Assembly: GCA_043764015.1 (NCBI GenBank) | Contig: JAYUKY010000127.1 | Span: 1 to 25,854, forward strand | DNA length: 25,854 nucleotides | Direction: 5' to 3' | From: JANYGM01 sp043764015 | Lineage (GTDB): Bacteria > Bacteroidota > Bacteroidia > Cytophagales > Thermonemataceae | Part shown: positions 7,227 through 14,392 of the stretch, piece by piece | Numbering within the stretch: position 1 is the first letter of the stretch | How the letters are laid out: the number at the start of each line of letters is the position of its first letter | The notes under the pieces: model-generated | Database searches by the model: none | What the model saw: only the letters and a program-made list of their open reading frames with translations | What the model was told of the DNA's origin: nothing | Position numbers and translations under genes: made by a program

Positions 7227-8204
7227 ATGACAAATAAAGGCGCAATTTCTCAATTTATAGAACAACATTATCTGCATTTCAACGCTGCTGCGCTAGTAGA
7301 TGCGGCAAAAGGCTATGAAACACATCTTTTGGAAGGTGGCAAAATGATGATTACGCTTGCGGGTGCTATGAGTACGGCAGAACTAGGTAAATCATTGGCA
7401 GAGATGATTAGACAGGATAAAGTAGCCATTATTTCCTGCACAGGTGCCAACTTGGAAGAAGATATTATGAACCTTGTAGCCCACTCCCACTACAAGCGTG
7501 TGCCTAATTACCGTGATTTGACACCACAAGACGAATGGGATTTGCTAGAAAACCATTATAACAGAGTTACGGATACCTGCATTCCTGAAGAAGAGGCATT
7601 TAGACGTTTGCAAAAGCATATTTACAAAATTTGGAAAGATGCACAAACGGCTGGTGAGCGTTATTTCCCTCACGAATATATGTACAAAATGCTTAATTCT
7701 GGCGTTTTGAAGGAATATTACGAAATTGACCCTAAAAATAGTTGGATGATTGCCGCTGCTGAAAAAAACTTGCCTATTGTCGTGCCTGGTTGGGAAGATA
7801 GCACAATGGGGAATATTTTTGCTTCTTATTGCATTAAAGGGGATTTAGTACCTTCTACAATGAAATCTGGCATTGAATATATGACTTTTTTAGCTGATTG
7901 GTATCCAAAAAATAGCACAGGAAAAGGCATAGGTTTCTTTCAAATTGGGGGCGGTATTGCAGGAGATTTTCCTATTTGCGTTGTGCCTATGCTGTACCAA
8001 GATATGGAAATGCACGATATTCCTTTTTGGAGCTATTTCTGCCAAATTTCGGACTCTACAACCTCGTATGGCTCATATTCTGGAGCTGTGCCTAATGAAA
8101 AAATTACTTGGGGCAAACTAGATATTCATACACCTAAATTTATTGTAGAATCTGATGCTACTATTGTTGTGCCGCTGATTTTTGCGTGGATTTTGGGCTG
8201 GTAA
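7227..8204 (+). CDS. Deoxyhypusine-synthase-family protein (probable polyamine aminobutyl/aminopropyl transferase)
   Basis: This 325-residue cytoplasmic protein belongs to the deoxyhypusine synthase family, NAD-dependent enzymes that move an aminobutyl group from spermidine. Visible family features are the N-terminal MMITLAGAMSTAELGKSLAEMI (about 38-59), the nucleotide-binding VAIISCTGANLEEDIMNLV, the GWEDSTMGNIFASY segment, GIGFFQIGGGIAGDFPICVVPM, and ITWGKLD with the catalytic Lys at about 297 (WGK). The last is the enzyme-intermediate Lys in the eukaryotic enzyme. Bacteria lack eIF5A, so hypusine formation is unlikely. Bacterial members are thought to make or remodel polyamines such as homospermidine or spermidine precursors, but which one cannot be told here. 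It has its own promoter and is followed 100 bp later by a DoxX-like gene of unrelated function. Confidence 0.9.
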   Translation: MTNKGAISQFIEQHYLHFNAAALVDAAKGYETHLLEGGKMMITLAGAMSTAELGKSLAEMIRQDKVAIISCTGANLEEDIMNLVAHSHYKRVPNYRDLTPQDEWDLLENHYNRVTDTCIPEEEAFRRLQKHIYKIWKDAQTAGERYFPHEYMYKMLNSGVLKEYYEIDPKNSWMIAAAEKNLPIVVPGWEDSTMGNIFASYCIKGDLVPSTMKSGIEYMTFLADWYPKNSTGKGIGFFQIGGGIAGDFPICVVPMLYQDMEMHDIPFWSYFCQISDSTTSYGSYSGAVPNEKITWGKLDIHTPKFIVESDATIVVPLIFAWILGW

Positions 8205-8210
8205 TTTTTT

Positions 8211-8241
8211 TAGTGTGTAGTGAAATAGTGTGTAGTGTTGA
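8211..8241. repeat. Short GTGTGTAG-type direct repeats
   Basis: The 12-bp word TAGTGTGTAGTG occurs at 8211-8222 and 8226-8237. The segment resembles the CACAC/GTGTG runs near 1641-1722 and 10580-10605. Downstream, ACATCAAATATCA (about 8286-8297) is repeated before the permease gene. Confidence 0.55.
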
Positions 8242-8304
8242 ATAAAATGCATTATTTGTTGCGTTTTTTACGAAACAATATCATACATCAAATATCAATA
8301 AAAA

Positions 8305-8703
8305 ATGTCAGAAATCAAAATAATTGAATGGTTTTTGCGCTTGGCAATAAGTGCAGGCTTTTTGTCGGCTGTGGCAGACCGTCTAGGATATTATCCAAAA
8401 GCTATTTCAGTTTGGGGTAATTGGGAGGCTTTTATGGCTTATACGAAAACCATAAATCCACACATTCCAGATGGGCTAATTCCTGTTTTAGGCTATACAG
8501 CAACCGCTTTAGAAATTATTTTTGGTATTTTGTTGCTGATACCTTACAAAACTACGTGGGTGGCAAAAGGAAGTGGTTTTTTATTGTTATTATTTGCTTT
8601 TGCAATGATAACTGCTATTGGTTTTAAAGCACCACTTGATTATTCTGTTTTTTGTGCGGCTGGTGCAGCGTTTGCATTGAGTGTTATCACAAAAGAAAAA
8701 TGA
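8305..8703 (+). CDS. DoxX-like family membrane protein
   Basis: The 132-residue product is a small integral membrane protein of the DoxX-like group. It has four predicted spans: about 8-25 (FLRLAISAGFLSAVADRLG), 55-78 (IPVLGYTATALEIIFGILLLI), 85-105 (GSGFLLLLFAFAMITAIGF) and 108-127 (LDYSVFCAAGAAFALSV). The first span leads into an AVADRLGYYPK motif, typical of this branch. The biochemical role of most DoxX members is unsettled; some have been linked to quinone or sulfur redox partners. Immediately after its stop lies a 108-bp second copy of its own 3' end (8711-8818). Confidence 0.8.
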   Translation: MSEIKIIEWFLRLAISAGFLSAVADRLGYYPKAISVWGNWEAFMAYTKTINPHIPDGLIPVLGYTATALEIIFGILLLIPYKTTWVAKGSGFLLLLFAFAMITAIGFKAPLDYSVFCAAGAAFALSVITKEK

Positions 8704-8710
8704 GAATTTC

Positions 8711-8818
8711 GCTTTTGCAATGATAACCGCTATTGGTTTCAAAGCACCACTTGATTATTCTGTTTTTTGTGCAGCTGGTGCAGCATTTGCATTGCGTGTT
8801 ATCACAAAAGAAAAATGA
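8711..8818 (+). pseudogene. Remnant: duplicated 3' end of a doxX-like gene
   Basis: The segment matches 8596-8703 over 108 bp with five differences, ending at an equivalent TGA. Four of the five changes are synonymous in the original frame (Thr, Phe, Ala, Ala) and one would change Ser to Arg. It has no start codon and is offset by 115 bp, out of frame with the intact gene. The synonymous bias suggests that it once belonged to a working second copy. Confidence 0.8.
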
Positions 8819-8841
8819 AAATAAAATCTTAAAAAAACAAT

Positions 8842-8895
8842 ATGGTTATTGCCAATCTTTTATTATATGATGTGGTTTTTAGTCCTAAAATATAA
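8842..8895 (+). pseudogene. Remnant: first 17 codons of an Rpn-family gene
   Basis: The frame reads MVIANLLLYDVVFSPKI and then stops. Its DNA closely matches the start of the two full Rpn genes at 9508 and 13274 (MVIANPLYDVVFK), including the A-rich leader with AATATGGT. Divergence begins after codon 13. It therefore marks a third, lost copy, and it ends 2 bp before the start of the DUF6934-like gene. Confidence 0.75.
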
Positions 8896-8897
8896 AA

Positions 8898-9344
8898 ATG
8901 AGTTTAGATAAATACAGTTTGGTTTCTGATGAGCATTTTATTCTTTTTGAATTTGTTAGTGAAGGCTTGAAGGGTAAAATCAATAAACTAATACAGTTTG
9001 CATCTGCAAATTATCATAATATTTATAATTTAGGTTTTGGAGATAAAGACACCCAAACTGGAAAAGTTGATGATACAGTTGTTTCAAATAATGGAGATAG
9101 TGAAAAAGTCTTAGGCACAATACTTGAGAGTTTGTATATGTTTACTGACGAGTACCCTGATGCACTTGTTTATGCAGTAGGAACTACAAAAAGCAGGACT
9201 AGACTATATCAAATTGGAATTAGTAAATTTATAGAGAAAGCACAAGAGGATTTTATTATTTATGGTCAAATAGGTGCTGAATGGTATTTATTTGAGAAAA
9301 ATATAAACTATGAAGCATTTTTAGTTAAACGAATAAAAAAATGA
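8898..9344 (+). CDS. DUF6934-like protein of unknown function, first gene of a two-gene module
   Basis: The 148-residue product belongs to a Bacteroidota family that I recall as DUF6934 (number from memory). Its hallmarks are IYNLGFGDKDTQTGKVDD (about 42-59), the strongly conserved VVSNNGDSEKVLGTI (60-74), FTDEYPDALVYAVGTTKSRTRLYQIGI (82-108) and the C-terminal YEAFLVKR. It is soluble, with no signal peptide. The TGA stop overlaps the ATG of a 47-codon gene (ATGA), implying translational coupling. A second copy of the pair lies at 19422-20063 with this gene broken. The function is not established. The compact overlapping pair and its decay elsewhere would suit a toxin-antitoxin or other mobile module, but nothing seen proves it. 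Confidence 0.75.
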   Translation: MSLDKYSLVSDEHFILFEFVSEGLKGKINKLIQFASANYHNIYNLGFGDKDTQTGKVDDTVVSNNGDSEKVLGTILESLYMFTDEYPDALVYAVGTTKSRTRLYQIGISKFIEKAQEDFIIYGQIGAEWYLFEKNINYEAFLVKRIKK

Positions 9345-9484
9345 AAAATAAACCCAAAAGAAATGTTCGTGTTGATAAATCACTCAATAAGTACGAAAAT
9401 ACAGTTTTCTTTCCAGAAAAATTGGAAAAAACTAACCAAATGCTTAAAAATATTGGTTTGCCAAAGGGAATAATAGCACAATAG
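9341..9484 (+). CDS. Small partner of the DUF6934-like gene (47 aa)
   Basis: The gene starts at the ATGA overlap with the upstream stop. The product is basic at its N-terminus (KNKPKRNVRVDK) and then reads NTVFFPEKLEKTNQMLKNIG followed by LPKG. The same pattern, VLFPEKLAKANEIL...ELPK, occurs in the 54-residue protein at 19899-20063, also right after a DUF6934-like gene. Conservation of the FPEKLxKxNxxL core between two otherwise diverged small ORFs argues strongly that it is a real gene. A short helix carrying the conserved part could bind the larger partner. No known domain was recognised. Confidence 0.7.
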   Translation: MKNKPKRNVRVDKSLNKYENTVFFPEKLEKTNQMLKNIGLPKGIIAQ

Positions 9485-9507
9485 AGAAAATAAATTAAAC
9501 TAATAAT

Positions 9508-10524
9508 ATGGTCATTGCCAACCCTTTATATGATGTGGTTTTTAAGCGAATGATGGAAAATGACAAAGTGGCAAAATTTTTCATTGGTACGCTTTTAAAC
9601 CAAACAGTAGAATCCGTGCAAGTGCGCCCGCAGGAGTTCACCTACACAGACGAGCTGGCGGTGCTTGCTGTTTTTCGTTTGGACTTTATTGCAACTATAA
9701 AAACGGCAGAAGGAGAACTAAAAAAGGTACTTATTGAAATTCAGAAAGCTAAAAATTACCACGACTTGATGCGTTTTAGGAATTATTTAGCAGAACATTA
9801 CAAACGTGAGGAAATTATTAATAACGAAAAAATTATTTTGCCTATTACCACAATTTATGTACTGGGCTTTAAATTACCAGAAATAAAAGCGGCTTGTGTA
9901 CATGTAGAACGCAATTATAAGGATTTGATAAATAATAAAAATTTATTTAAAAAAAGTGATTTCATAGAAAAACTCACTCACGACAGTTACGTAGTGCAGG
10001 CAACAAGAATTAAAAGTAATTATCAGACAAGATTAGACAAACTATTGAGTGTTTTTGAGCAAACAAACTTCATAGACAACACAAAAATTATTAAGGAGTT
10101 CAATCATTCTACTGATTTTGAGGGAATAGAAGAAATGAAAATAATGACTGATATTCTGCATTATACAGGCACAGACCCAAAGGAAAAGAAGAAAATTGAA
10201 ATAGAACAAGAGGCTTGGCGTACCGTTGATGCATATTTGGGTGGTGTAAAGGAAAAATATGAAAAAAGTAAGAAAGATTTAGCAGAAAAAGAAAAAGATT
10301 TAGCAGAAAAAGAAAAAGAAGTAGCAGAAAAAGAGAGGGAAATAAAAGAAAAAGACGAAAAAATGGTAGAAAAAGAGAGAGAAATAAAAGAAAAAGACGA
10401 AAAAATGATAGAAACGGAGAGAGAAATAAAAGAGAAAAATGAAAAAATGATGAAAAACGAGAAAGAAATGCAGGAAAAAGATGCTTTAATAGCAGAACTT
10501 TTGCGTAAAATGAATGAAAAATAA
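9508..10524 (+). CDS. Rpn-family PD-(D/E)XK nuclease / putative transposase, copy A
   Basis: The 338-residue product belongs to the Rpn/YhgA-like recombination-promoting nuclease group, often annotated as PD-(D/E)XK nuclease family transposase. The N-terminal motif NPLYDVVFKRMM is typical. The nuclease core shows RLDF (Asp 59) and VLIEIQK (Glu 77, Gln 79, Lys 80). This is the family's D...E-x-Q arrangement. Residues ~255-338 form a charged coiled coil with a short KDLAEKE unit followed by 14-residue units of the type REIKEKDEKMVEKE. It shares about 250 N-terminal residues with copy B (13274), with only ten substitutions, while the tails differ. Members are now also suspected of anti-phage roles. 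It starts 23 bp after the small gene of the DUF6934-like module. Confidence 0.9.
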   Translation: MVIANPLYDVVFKRMMENDKVAKFFIGTLLNQTVESVQVRPQEFTYTDELAVLAVFRLDFIATIKTAEGELKKVLIEIQKAKNYHDLMRFRNYLAEHYKREEIINNEKIILPITTIYVLGFKLPEIKAACVHVERNYKDLINNKNLFKKSDFIEKLTHDSYVVQATRIKSNYQTRLDKLLSVFEQTNFIDNTKIIKEFNHSTDFEGIEEMKIMTDILHYTGTDPKEKKKIEIEQEAWRTVDAYLGGVKEKYEKSKKDLAEKEKDLAEKEKEVAEKEREIKEKDEKMVEKEREIKEKDEKMIETEREIKEKNEKMMKNEKEMQEKDALIAELLRKMNEK

Positions 10525-10576
10525 CAAAAAATAAAGTTAAAAAATATAAAATAATCCTTGATACTTGATAAAAAAT

Positions 10577-10614
10577 ACATCACACATCAAATATCACACA
10601 TCAATACATCAAAT
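10577..10614. repeat. CACACATCA-type repeats just upstream of the permease start
   Basis: Tandem-like words CATCACACATCA, AATATCACACATCA and ATACATCAAATA fill the leader of the permease gene. The 13-bp word ACATCAAATATCA is shared with the leader of the doxX-like gene. The repeats keep the frame open, which would give a false N-terminal extension. Confidence 0.55.
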
Positions 10615-10618
10615 AAAA

Positions 10619-12007
10619 ATGTCTTCTATTCCAGTTAAAAAAGTAAGTTTTAATACCGCTATTGCCGTTGTGGTTGCCAATATGATTGGTGCAGGCGTTT
10701 TTACAAGTTTGGGTTATCAAACTGTTGCTATCAATTCTATTTTTCCACTTTTAATGCTTTGGATTGTGGGTGGCGTGATTGCACTTTGTGGTGCGCTTAA
10801 TTATGGAGAATTAGCAGCACTTATGCCCCGTTCTGGTGGAGAATATAACTTTTTATCTCGCATTTATCACCCACTTGTGGGCTTTGTTTCTGGCTGGATT
10901 TCTGCAACTGTTGGATTTGCTGCACCTGTCGCACTTGCTGCGGTGGCTTTAGGGCGTTATGCAAGTGCTATTATTCCTATAAATCCGCTGATTATTTCTA
11001 TTTCTGTGGTAGTTTTAGTAACGATTGTACACGCAACAGACACACGCACAGGAGGCATTTTTCAGCGTTATTCAACGGCAATTAAGGTAATTTTGATATT
11101 ATTTTTGATATTTTCAGGGCTGATATTTACGGCTGAACCTGTAGCTATTTCTGTTTTGCCAAAGGAAGGAGATATGAGTTTGATATTTTTTGGTGGTTTT
11201 GCGACAAATTTAGCTTATGTTTCTTTTGCGTATTCTGGTTGGAATGCTTCTGCGTATCTTGCCAATGAAATAGAAAACCCTAAAGTAAATGTGCCTAAAT
11301 CCTTGTTTTTGGGAACTTTGTCGGTGATGCTTATTTATGTTTTGCTGACTTTTGTGTTTTTATATACTGTTCCTGTGAGCGAGCTTGCGGCTGGTCAGGC
11401 GGCTGATTTTTCAAAACCTTTGGAAGTTGGGCATTTATCAGCAGAAAAAATATTTGGTAAAAGTGGCGGTAATTTGATGGCAGGAATGATTGCTTTACTT
11501 CTAATTTCCTCTATTAGTGCTATGGTTTTTGCTGGTCCTCGTGTTACACAAATGATTGGTGAGGATTTTCCTTTGCTTGCAAAATTTGCTACAACCAACG
11601 AAAAAGGTGTTCCTGTGATTGCTATTGTGGTGCAGGCAATTATTTCTATTGCTTTGATTTTGACGGCTTCTTTTGATACGGTTTTGAAAGCTATGGCATT
11701 TGTGTTGGATATTTTCACGTTTTTGGCGGTATTAGGAGTTATTATTTTGCGTATTAAGCAACCAAATGCAGAAAGAAGTTACAAAGCGTGGGGCTACCCT
11801 ATTACAACGCTTATTTTCCTTGTTTCTATTGCGTGGGTGATGTATTTTCTGTTTATGAAAGATATTTTGCCTTCTATTGAGGTGCTTTTATTCATCAAAG
11901 AAACTAAAAATTATTTATCTGACAGTATTCCTGCAATACTTTCATTTGGTGCTATTTTGTCTGGCGTTTTGGTGTATTTTGTGAATAAGAAAATGGAAAG
12001 TAAGTAA
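10619..12007 (+). CDS. APC-superfamily amino acid permease
   Basis: The product, 462 residues from this start, is an inner-membrane transporter of the amino acid-polyamine-organocation superfamily. It shows the TM1 signature VVANMIGAGVFTSLGYQ with the unwound GAGVFT, GALNYGELAALMPRSGGEYN at TM2-3, the loop IYHPLVGFVSGW, and about 12 hydrophobic spans in all. The open frame extends upstream to 10565. Those 18 extra codons are made of CACATCA-type intergenic repeat (NTSHIKYHTSIHQIK), so the ATG at 10619 preceded by AAATAAAA is chosen. It lies between an Rpn gene and a threonine-aldolase-like gene 40 bp downstream. The substrate is not deducible, though the neighbour suggests a hydroxy-amino acid or glycine. 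Confidence 0.92.
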   Translation: MSSIPVKKVSFNTAIAVVVANMIGAGVFTSLGYQTVAINSIFPLLMLWIVGGVIALCGALNYGELAALMPRSGGEYNFLSRIYHPLVGFVSGWISATVGFAAPVALAAVALGRYASAIIPINPLIISISVVVLVTIVHATDTRTGGIFQRYSTAIKVILILFLIFSGLIFTAEPVAISVLPKEGDMSLIFFGGFATNLAYVSFAYSGWNASAYLANEIENPKVNVPKSLFLGTLSVMLIYVLLTFVFLYTVPVSELAAGQAADFSKPLEVGHLSAEKIFGKSGGNLMAGMIALLLISSISAMVFAGPRVTQMIGEDFPLLAKFATTNEKGVPVIAIVVQAIISIALILTASFDTVLKAMAFVLDIFTFLAVLGVIILRIKQPNAERSYKAWGYPITTLIFLVSIAWVMYFLFMKDILPSIEVLLFIKETKNYLSDSIPAILSFGAILSGVLVYFVNKKMESK

Positions 12008-12047
12008 CAGAAGAATAACCTAAAAGATAATAAAAAATAATATTCAA

Positions 12048-13256
12048 ATGAAAATTTTATCAAATACATTTAGGCGAGATTTTATAAAACTGTGTGGGCT
12101 TTCTGCTCTGCCATTTGTTATGCCTGAAAGTGTATTTGCAACACAAGTACAAGATGCGCAAATACAAGAGAAAGAGATAAAAAATAAAAAACCACTTCTT
12201 AATTTTATAAGTGATGGTTTACTATTATCTCCTACGGAATATCTGCAAAAACTTGATGAAATTAACAAAAAAAGTGAAATAGAACCAGATTTTTATGGCA
12301 ACGGAGGAGCTACAAAGCGTTTAGAAGATGCTTTTATCAAAATTACAGGAAAAGAAAAAGCTATTTTTTTGCCAACAGGAACAATGGCAAACCAATTAGC
12401 TATCAAATTACTCAATAAAGAAAATACCAAAGCGTTTGTCCCTGAAAATAGTCATCTTTATAGAGATGAGGCTGATGCAGCACAATCTATTCATAATCAA
12501 CGACTTATAGGCTTAGGAAAAGGAAAACCTTTTTTTACACTAAAAGATTTGCAGGAAACGCTTGCTTATTATGATAATGAAGAGGTTTTTAAGAGTGGTT
12601 TGGGAGTTATTGCTATTGAAAACCCTATTAGACGTGCAGATGCAAGTACAATTCCTATTGAAAATATCAAAGAAATTTCTAAATATTGTAAGGAAAAAGG
12701 CTATCAATTACATTTAGACGGTGCAAGATTACATATTGCGGCAGCTTATACTGGTGTTTCTATTGCTGAATATGCCGCAAATTTTGATACAGTTTATATA
12801 TCACTTTACAAACATTTGAACGCTACGAATGGTGCCATTTTGTGTGGAAAAGCTGATATAATTGATAAAGTGGCACATCAAATTAAGATACTTGGTGGAA
12901 CAAGTTTTCAAAATTGGAATGCGACTGCTGTGGCTTTACATTATTTGAATGATGTAGAAGAAAAATGGAAAAATATCATTAAAGTAGCTGATTATTTGAT
13001 AGTTGAGCTAAATAAAATTCCAGAAATAAAAATCTCTAAAATTGAAAATGGCACAAATATTTACAATTTAGTTTTAGATAAAAGCATAAATTTGAAAAAA
13101 CTAGCAGATTTTTTACGTATTGAGGATAATATTTTATTGGGACGTGCCAATGCAGAAAAAGTAGTAAAACTAATGGTAAATGAAAGTTTGTTAAGTAGAA
13201 AACCTAGTGAAATTGTAGATGCGTGGAAAAAAGCAATTATAAATGTGAAAAAATAA
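12048..13256 (+). CDS. Threonine-aldolase-like PLP enzyme with a twin-arginine signal
   Basis: The body is a fold-type I, PLP-dependent beta-eliminating lyase of the threonine aldolase family, which cleaves L-threonine or related beta-hydroxy amino acids to glycine and an aldehyde. Visible elements are YGNGGATKRLEDAF (83-96), FLPTGTMANQLA (107-118), HLDGARLH (222-229, cofactor Asp 224 and Arg 227) and ISLYKHLNATNGA, with the likely Schiff-base Lys at 255. The first 32 residues are unusual: FRRDFIKLCGLSALPFVMPESVFA has the RRxFIK twin-arginine motif, a hydrophobic stretch and an A-x-A-like cleavage region. That implies folded export with PLP bound. It follows the permease by 40 bp. The exact substrate is uncertain, and a different beta-elimination reaction is possible. 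Confidence 0.88.
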   Translation: MKILSNTFRRDFIKLCGLSALPFVMPESVFATQVQDAQIQEKEIKNKKPLLNFISDGLLLSPTEYLQKLDEINKKSEIEPDFYGNGGATKRLEDAFIKITGKEKAIFLPTGTMANQLAIKLLNKENTKAFVPENSHLYRDEADAAQSIHNQRLIGLGKGKPFFTLKDLQETLAYYDNEEVFKSGLGVIAIENPIRRADASTIPIENIKEISKYCKEKGYQLHLDGARLHIAAAYTGVSIAEYAANFDTVYISLYKHLNATNGAILCGKADIIDKVAHQIKILGGTSFQNWNATAVALHYLNDVEEKWKNIIKVADYLIVELNKIPEIKISKIENGTNIYNLVLDKSINLKKLADFLRIEDNILLGRANAEKVVKLMVNESLLSRKPSEIVDAWKKAIINVKK

Positions 13257-13273
13257 ATTACTAAATTTATAAT

Positions 13274-14335
13274 ATGGTCATTGCCAACCCTTTATATGAT
13301 GTAGTTTTTAAGCGAATGATGGAAAATGACAAAGTAGCAAAGTTTTTCATTGGTACGCTTCTAAACAAAACAATAGAATCCGTACAAGTGCGCCCACAAG
13401 AGTTTACTTATACAGATGAGTTGGCGGTGCTTGCTGTTTTTCGTTTGGACTTTATTGCCACTATCAAAACGGCAGAAGGAGAACTTAAAAAAGTATTGAT
13501 TGAAATTCAAAAAGCTAAAAATTATCACGACTTGATGCGTTTCAGGAATTATTTAGCAGAACACTACAAGCGTGAGGAAATTATTAATAATGAAAAAGTT
13601 ATTTTGCCTATTACGACTATTTATGTGTTGGGTTTTAAACTACCAGAAATAAAAGCAGCTTGTGTACACGTAGAGCGTAATTATAAAGATTTGATAAATA
13701 ATAGAAACTTAGTAAAAAAGAGTGATTTTATAGAAAAACTCACTCACGACAGTTATATTGTGCAAGCAACTAGAATTAAAGATAATTATCAGACAAAATT
13801 AGACAAATTATTGAGTGTTTTTGAGCAAACAAACTTTATAGATAATACCAAAATTATTAAAGAATTTAATCATTCTACTGATTTTGAAGACCTAGAAGAA
13901 ATGAAAATAATGACTGATATTCTGCATTATACAGGCACAGACCCAAAAGAAAAGAAGAAAATTGAAATAGAACAAGAGGCTTGGCGCACGGTTGATGCGT
14001 ATTTGGGTGGAGTAAAGGAAAAATATGAGAAAAGTAAGAAAGATTTAGCAGAAAGAGAGAAAGAGATTGCAGAAAAGAATAGAGAAGCTGCAGAAAGAGA
14101 AAAAGAGATTGCAGAAAAGAATAGAGAAGCTGCAGAAAGAGAAAAAGAGATTGTAGAAAAGAATAGAGAAGCTGCAGAAAGAGAGAAAGAGATTGTAGAA
14201 AAGAATAGAGAAGCTGCAGAAAGAGAGAAAGAGATTGCAGAAAAGAATAGAGAAGCTGCAGAAAGAGAGAAAGAAATTGCAGAAAAAGATGCTTTAATAG
14301 CAGAACTTTTGCGCAAGATAGAAGATAAAAAATAA
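13274..14335 (+). CDS. Rpn-family PD-(D/E)XK nuclease / putative transposase, copy B
   Basis: This 353-residue paralog of the protein at 9508 keeps the full nuclease core (Asp 59, Glu 77, Gln 79) and differs from it by about ten residues over the first ~260 (for example Q32K, V34I, I109V, S170D). The DNA differs far more, mostly at third codon positions, so both copies have been under protein-level constraint. The C-terminal tail is distinct: five copies of a 14-residue unit, AEREKEIAEKNREA (positions 4 and 9 vary little; Ala8 becomes Val in two copies), then a partial unit ending in KDALIAELLRKIE. The terminal KDALIAELLRK is shared with copy A. It starts 18 bp after the threonine-aldolase-like gene. 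Confidence 0.9.
   Translation: MVIANPLYDVVFKRMMENDKVAKFFIGTLLNKTIESVQVRPQEFTYTDELAVLAVFRLDFIATIKTAEGELKKVLIEIQKAKNYHDLMRFRNYLAEHYKREEIINNEKVILPITTIYVLGFKLPEIKAACVHVERNYKDLINNRNLVKKSDFIEKLTHDSYIVQATRIKDNYQTKLDKLLSVFEQTNFIDNTKIIKEFNHSTDFEDLEEMKIMTDILHYTGTDPKEKKKIEIEQEAWRTVDAYLGGVKEKYEKSKKDLAEREKEIAEKNREAAEREKEIAEKNREAAEREKEIVEKNREAAEREKEIVEKNREAAEREKEIAEKNREAAEREKEIAEKDALIAELLRKIEDKK
14048..14257 (+). repeat. 42-bp tandem repeat array inside Rpn copy B (five units)
   Basis: Five in-frame 42-bp units encode AEREKEIAEKNREA, with a sixth partial unit after 14257. Units differ at only a few bases (GAGAAA/GAAAAA; GCA/GTA giving Ala/Val). Near-identity suggests recent expansion by slippage or unequal exchange. 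It is a protein-coding minisatellite, not a CRISPR array. Confidence 0.9.
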
Positions 14336-14392
14336 AGAATATTATATCATAAAAATAAATATCAAACTCAAACAATTATCTAAATATCACTT

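Noticed and set aside
10161..10583. 140-codon minus-strand frame opposite the Rpn copy A tail
   Set aside because: It has the same cause: low-complexity Phe/Ser-rich shadow of the Lys/Glu coiled coil.
10565..10618. Upstream TTG start for the permease (18 extra residues)
   Set aside because: The extra residues come from CACATCA intergenic repeats, and the ATG at 10619 directly precedes the expected N-terminus.
14048..14290. Possible CRISPR array
   Set aside because: The units are contiguous 42-bp coding repeats with no variable spacers, in frame within a gene.
13875..14375. Long minus-strand open frames opposite the Rpn copy B tail (166 and 129 codons)
   Set aside because: They are produced by the purine-rich 42-bp repeats read backwards, giving Leu/Ser/Phe-rich low-complexity protein; the plus-strand frame is the conserved one.
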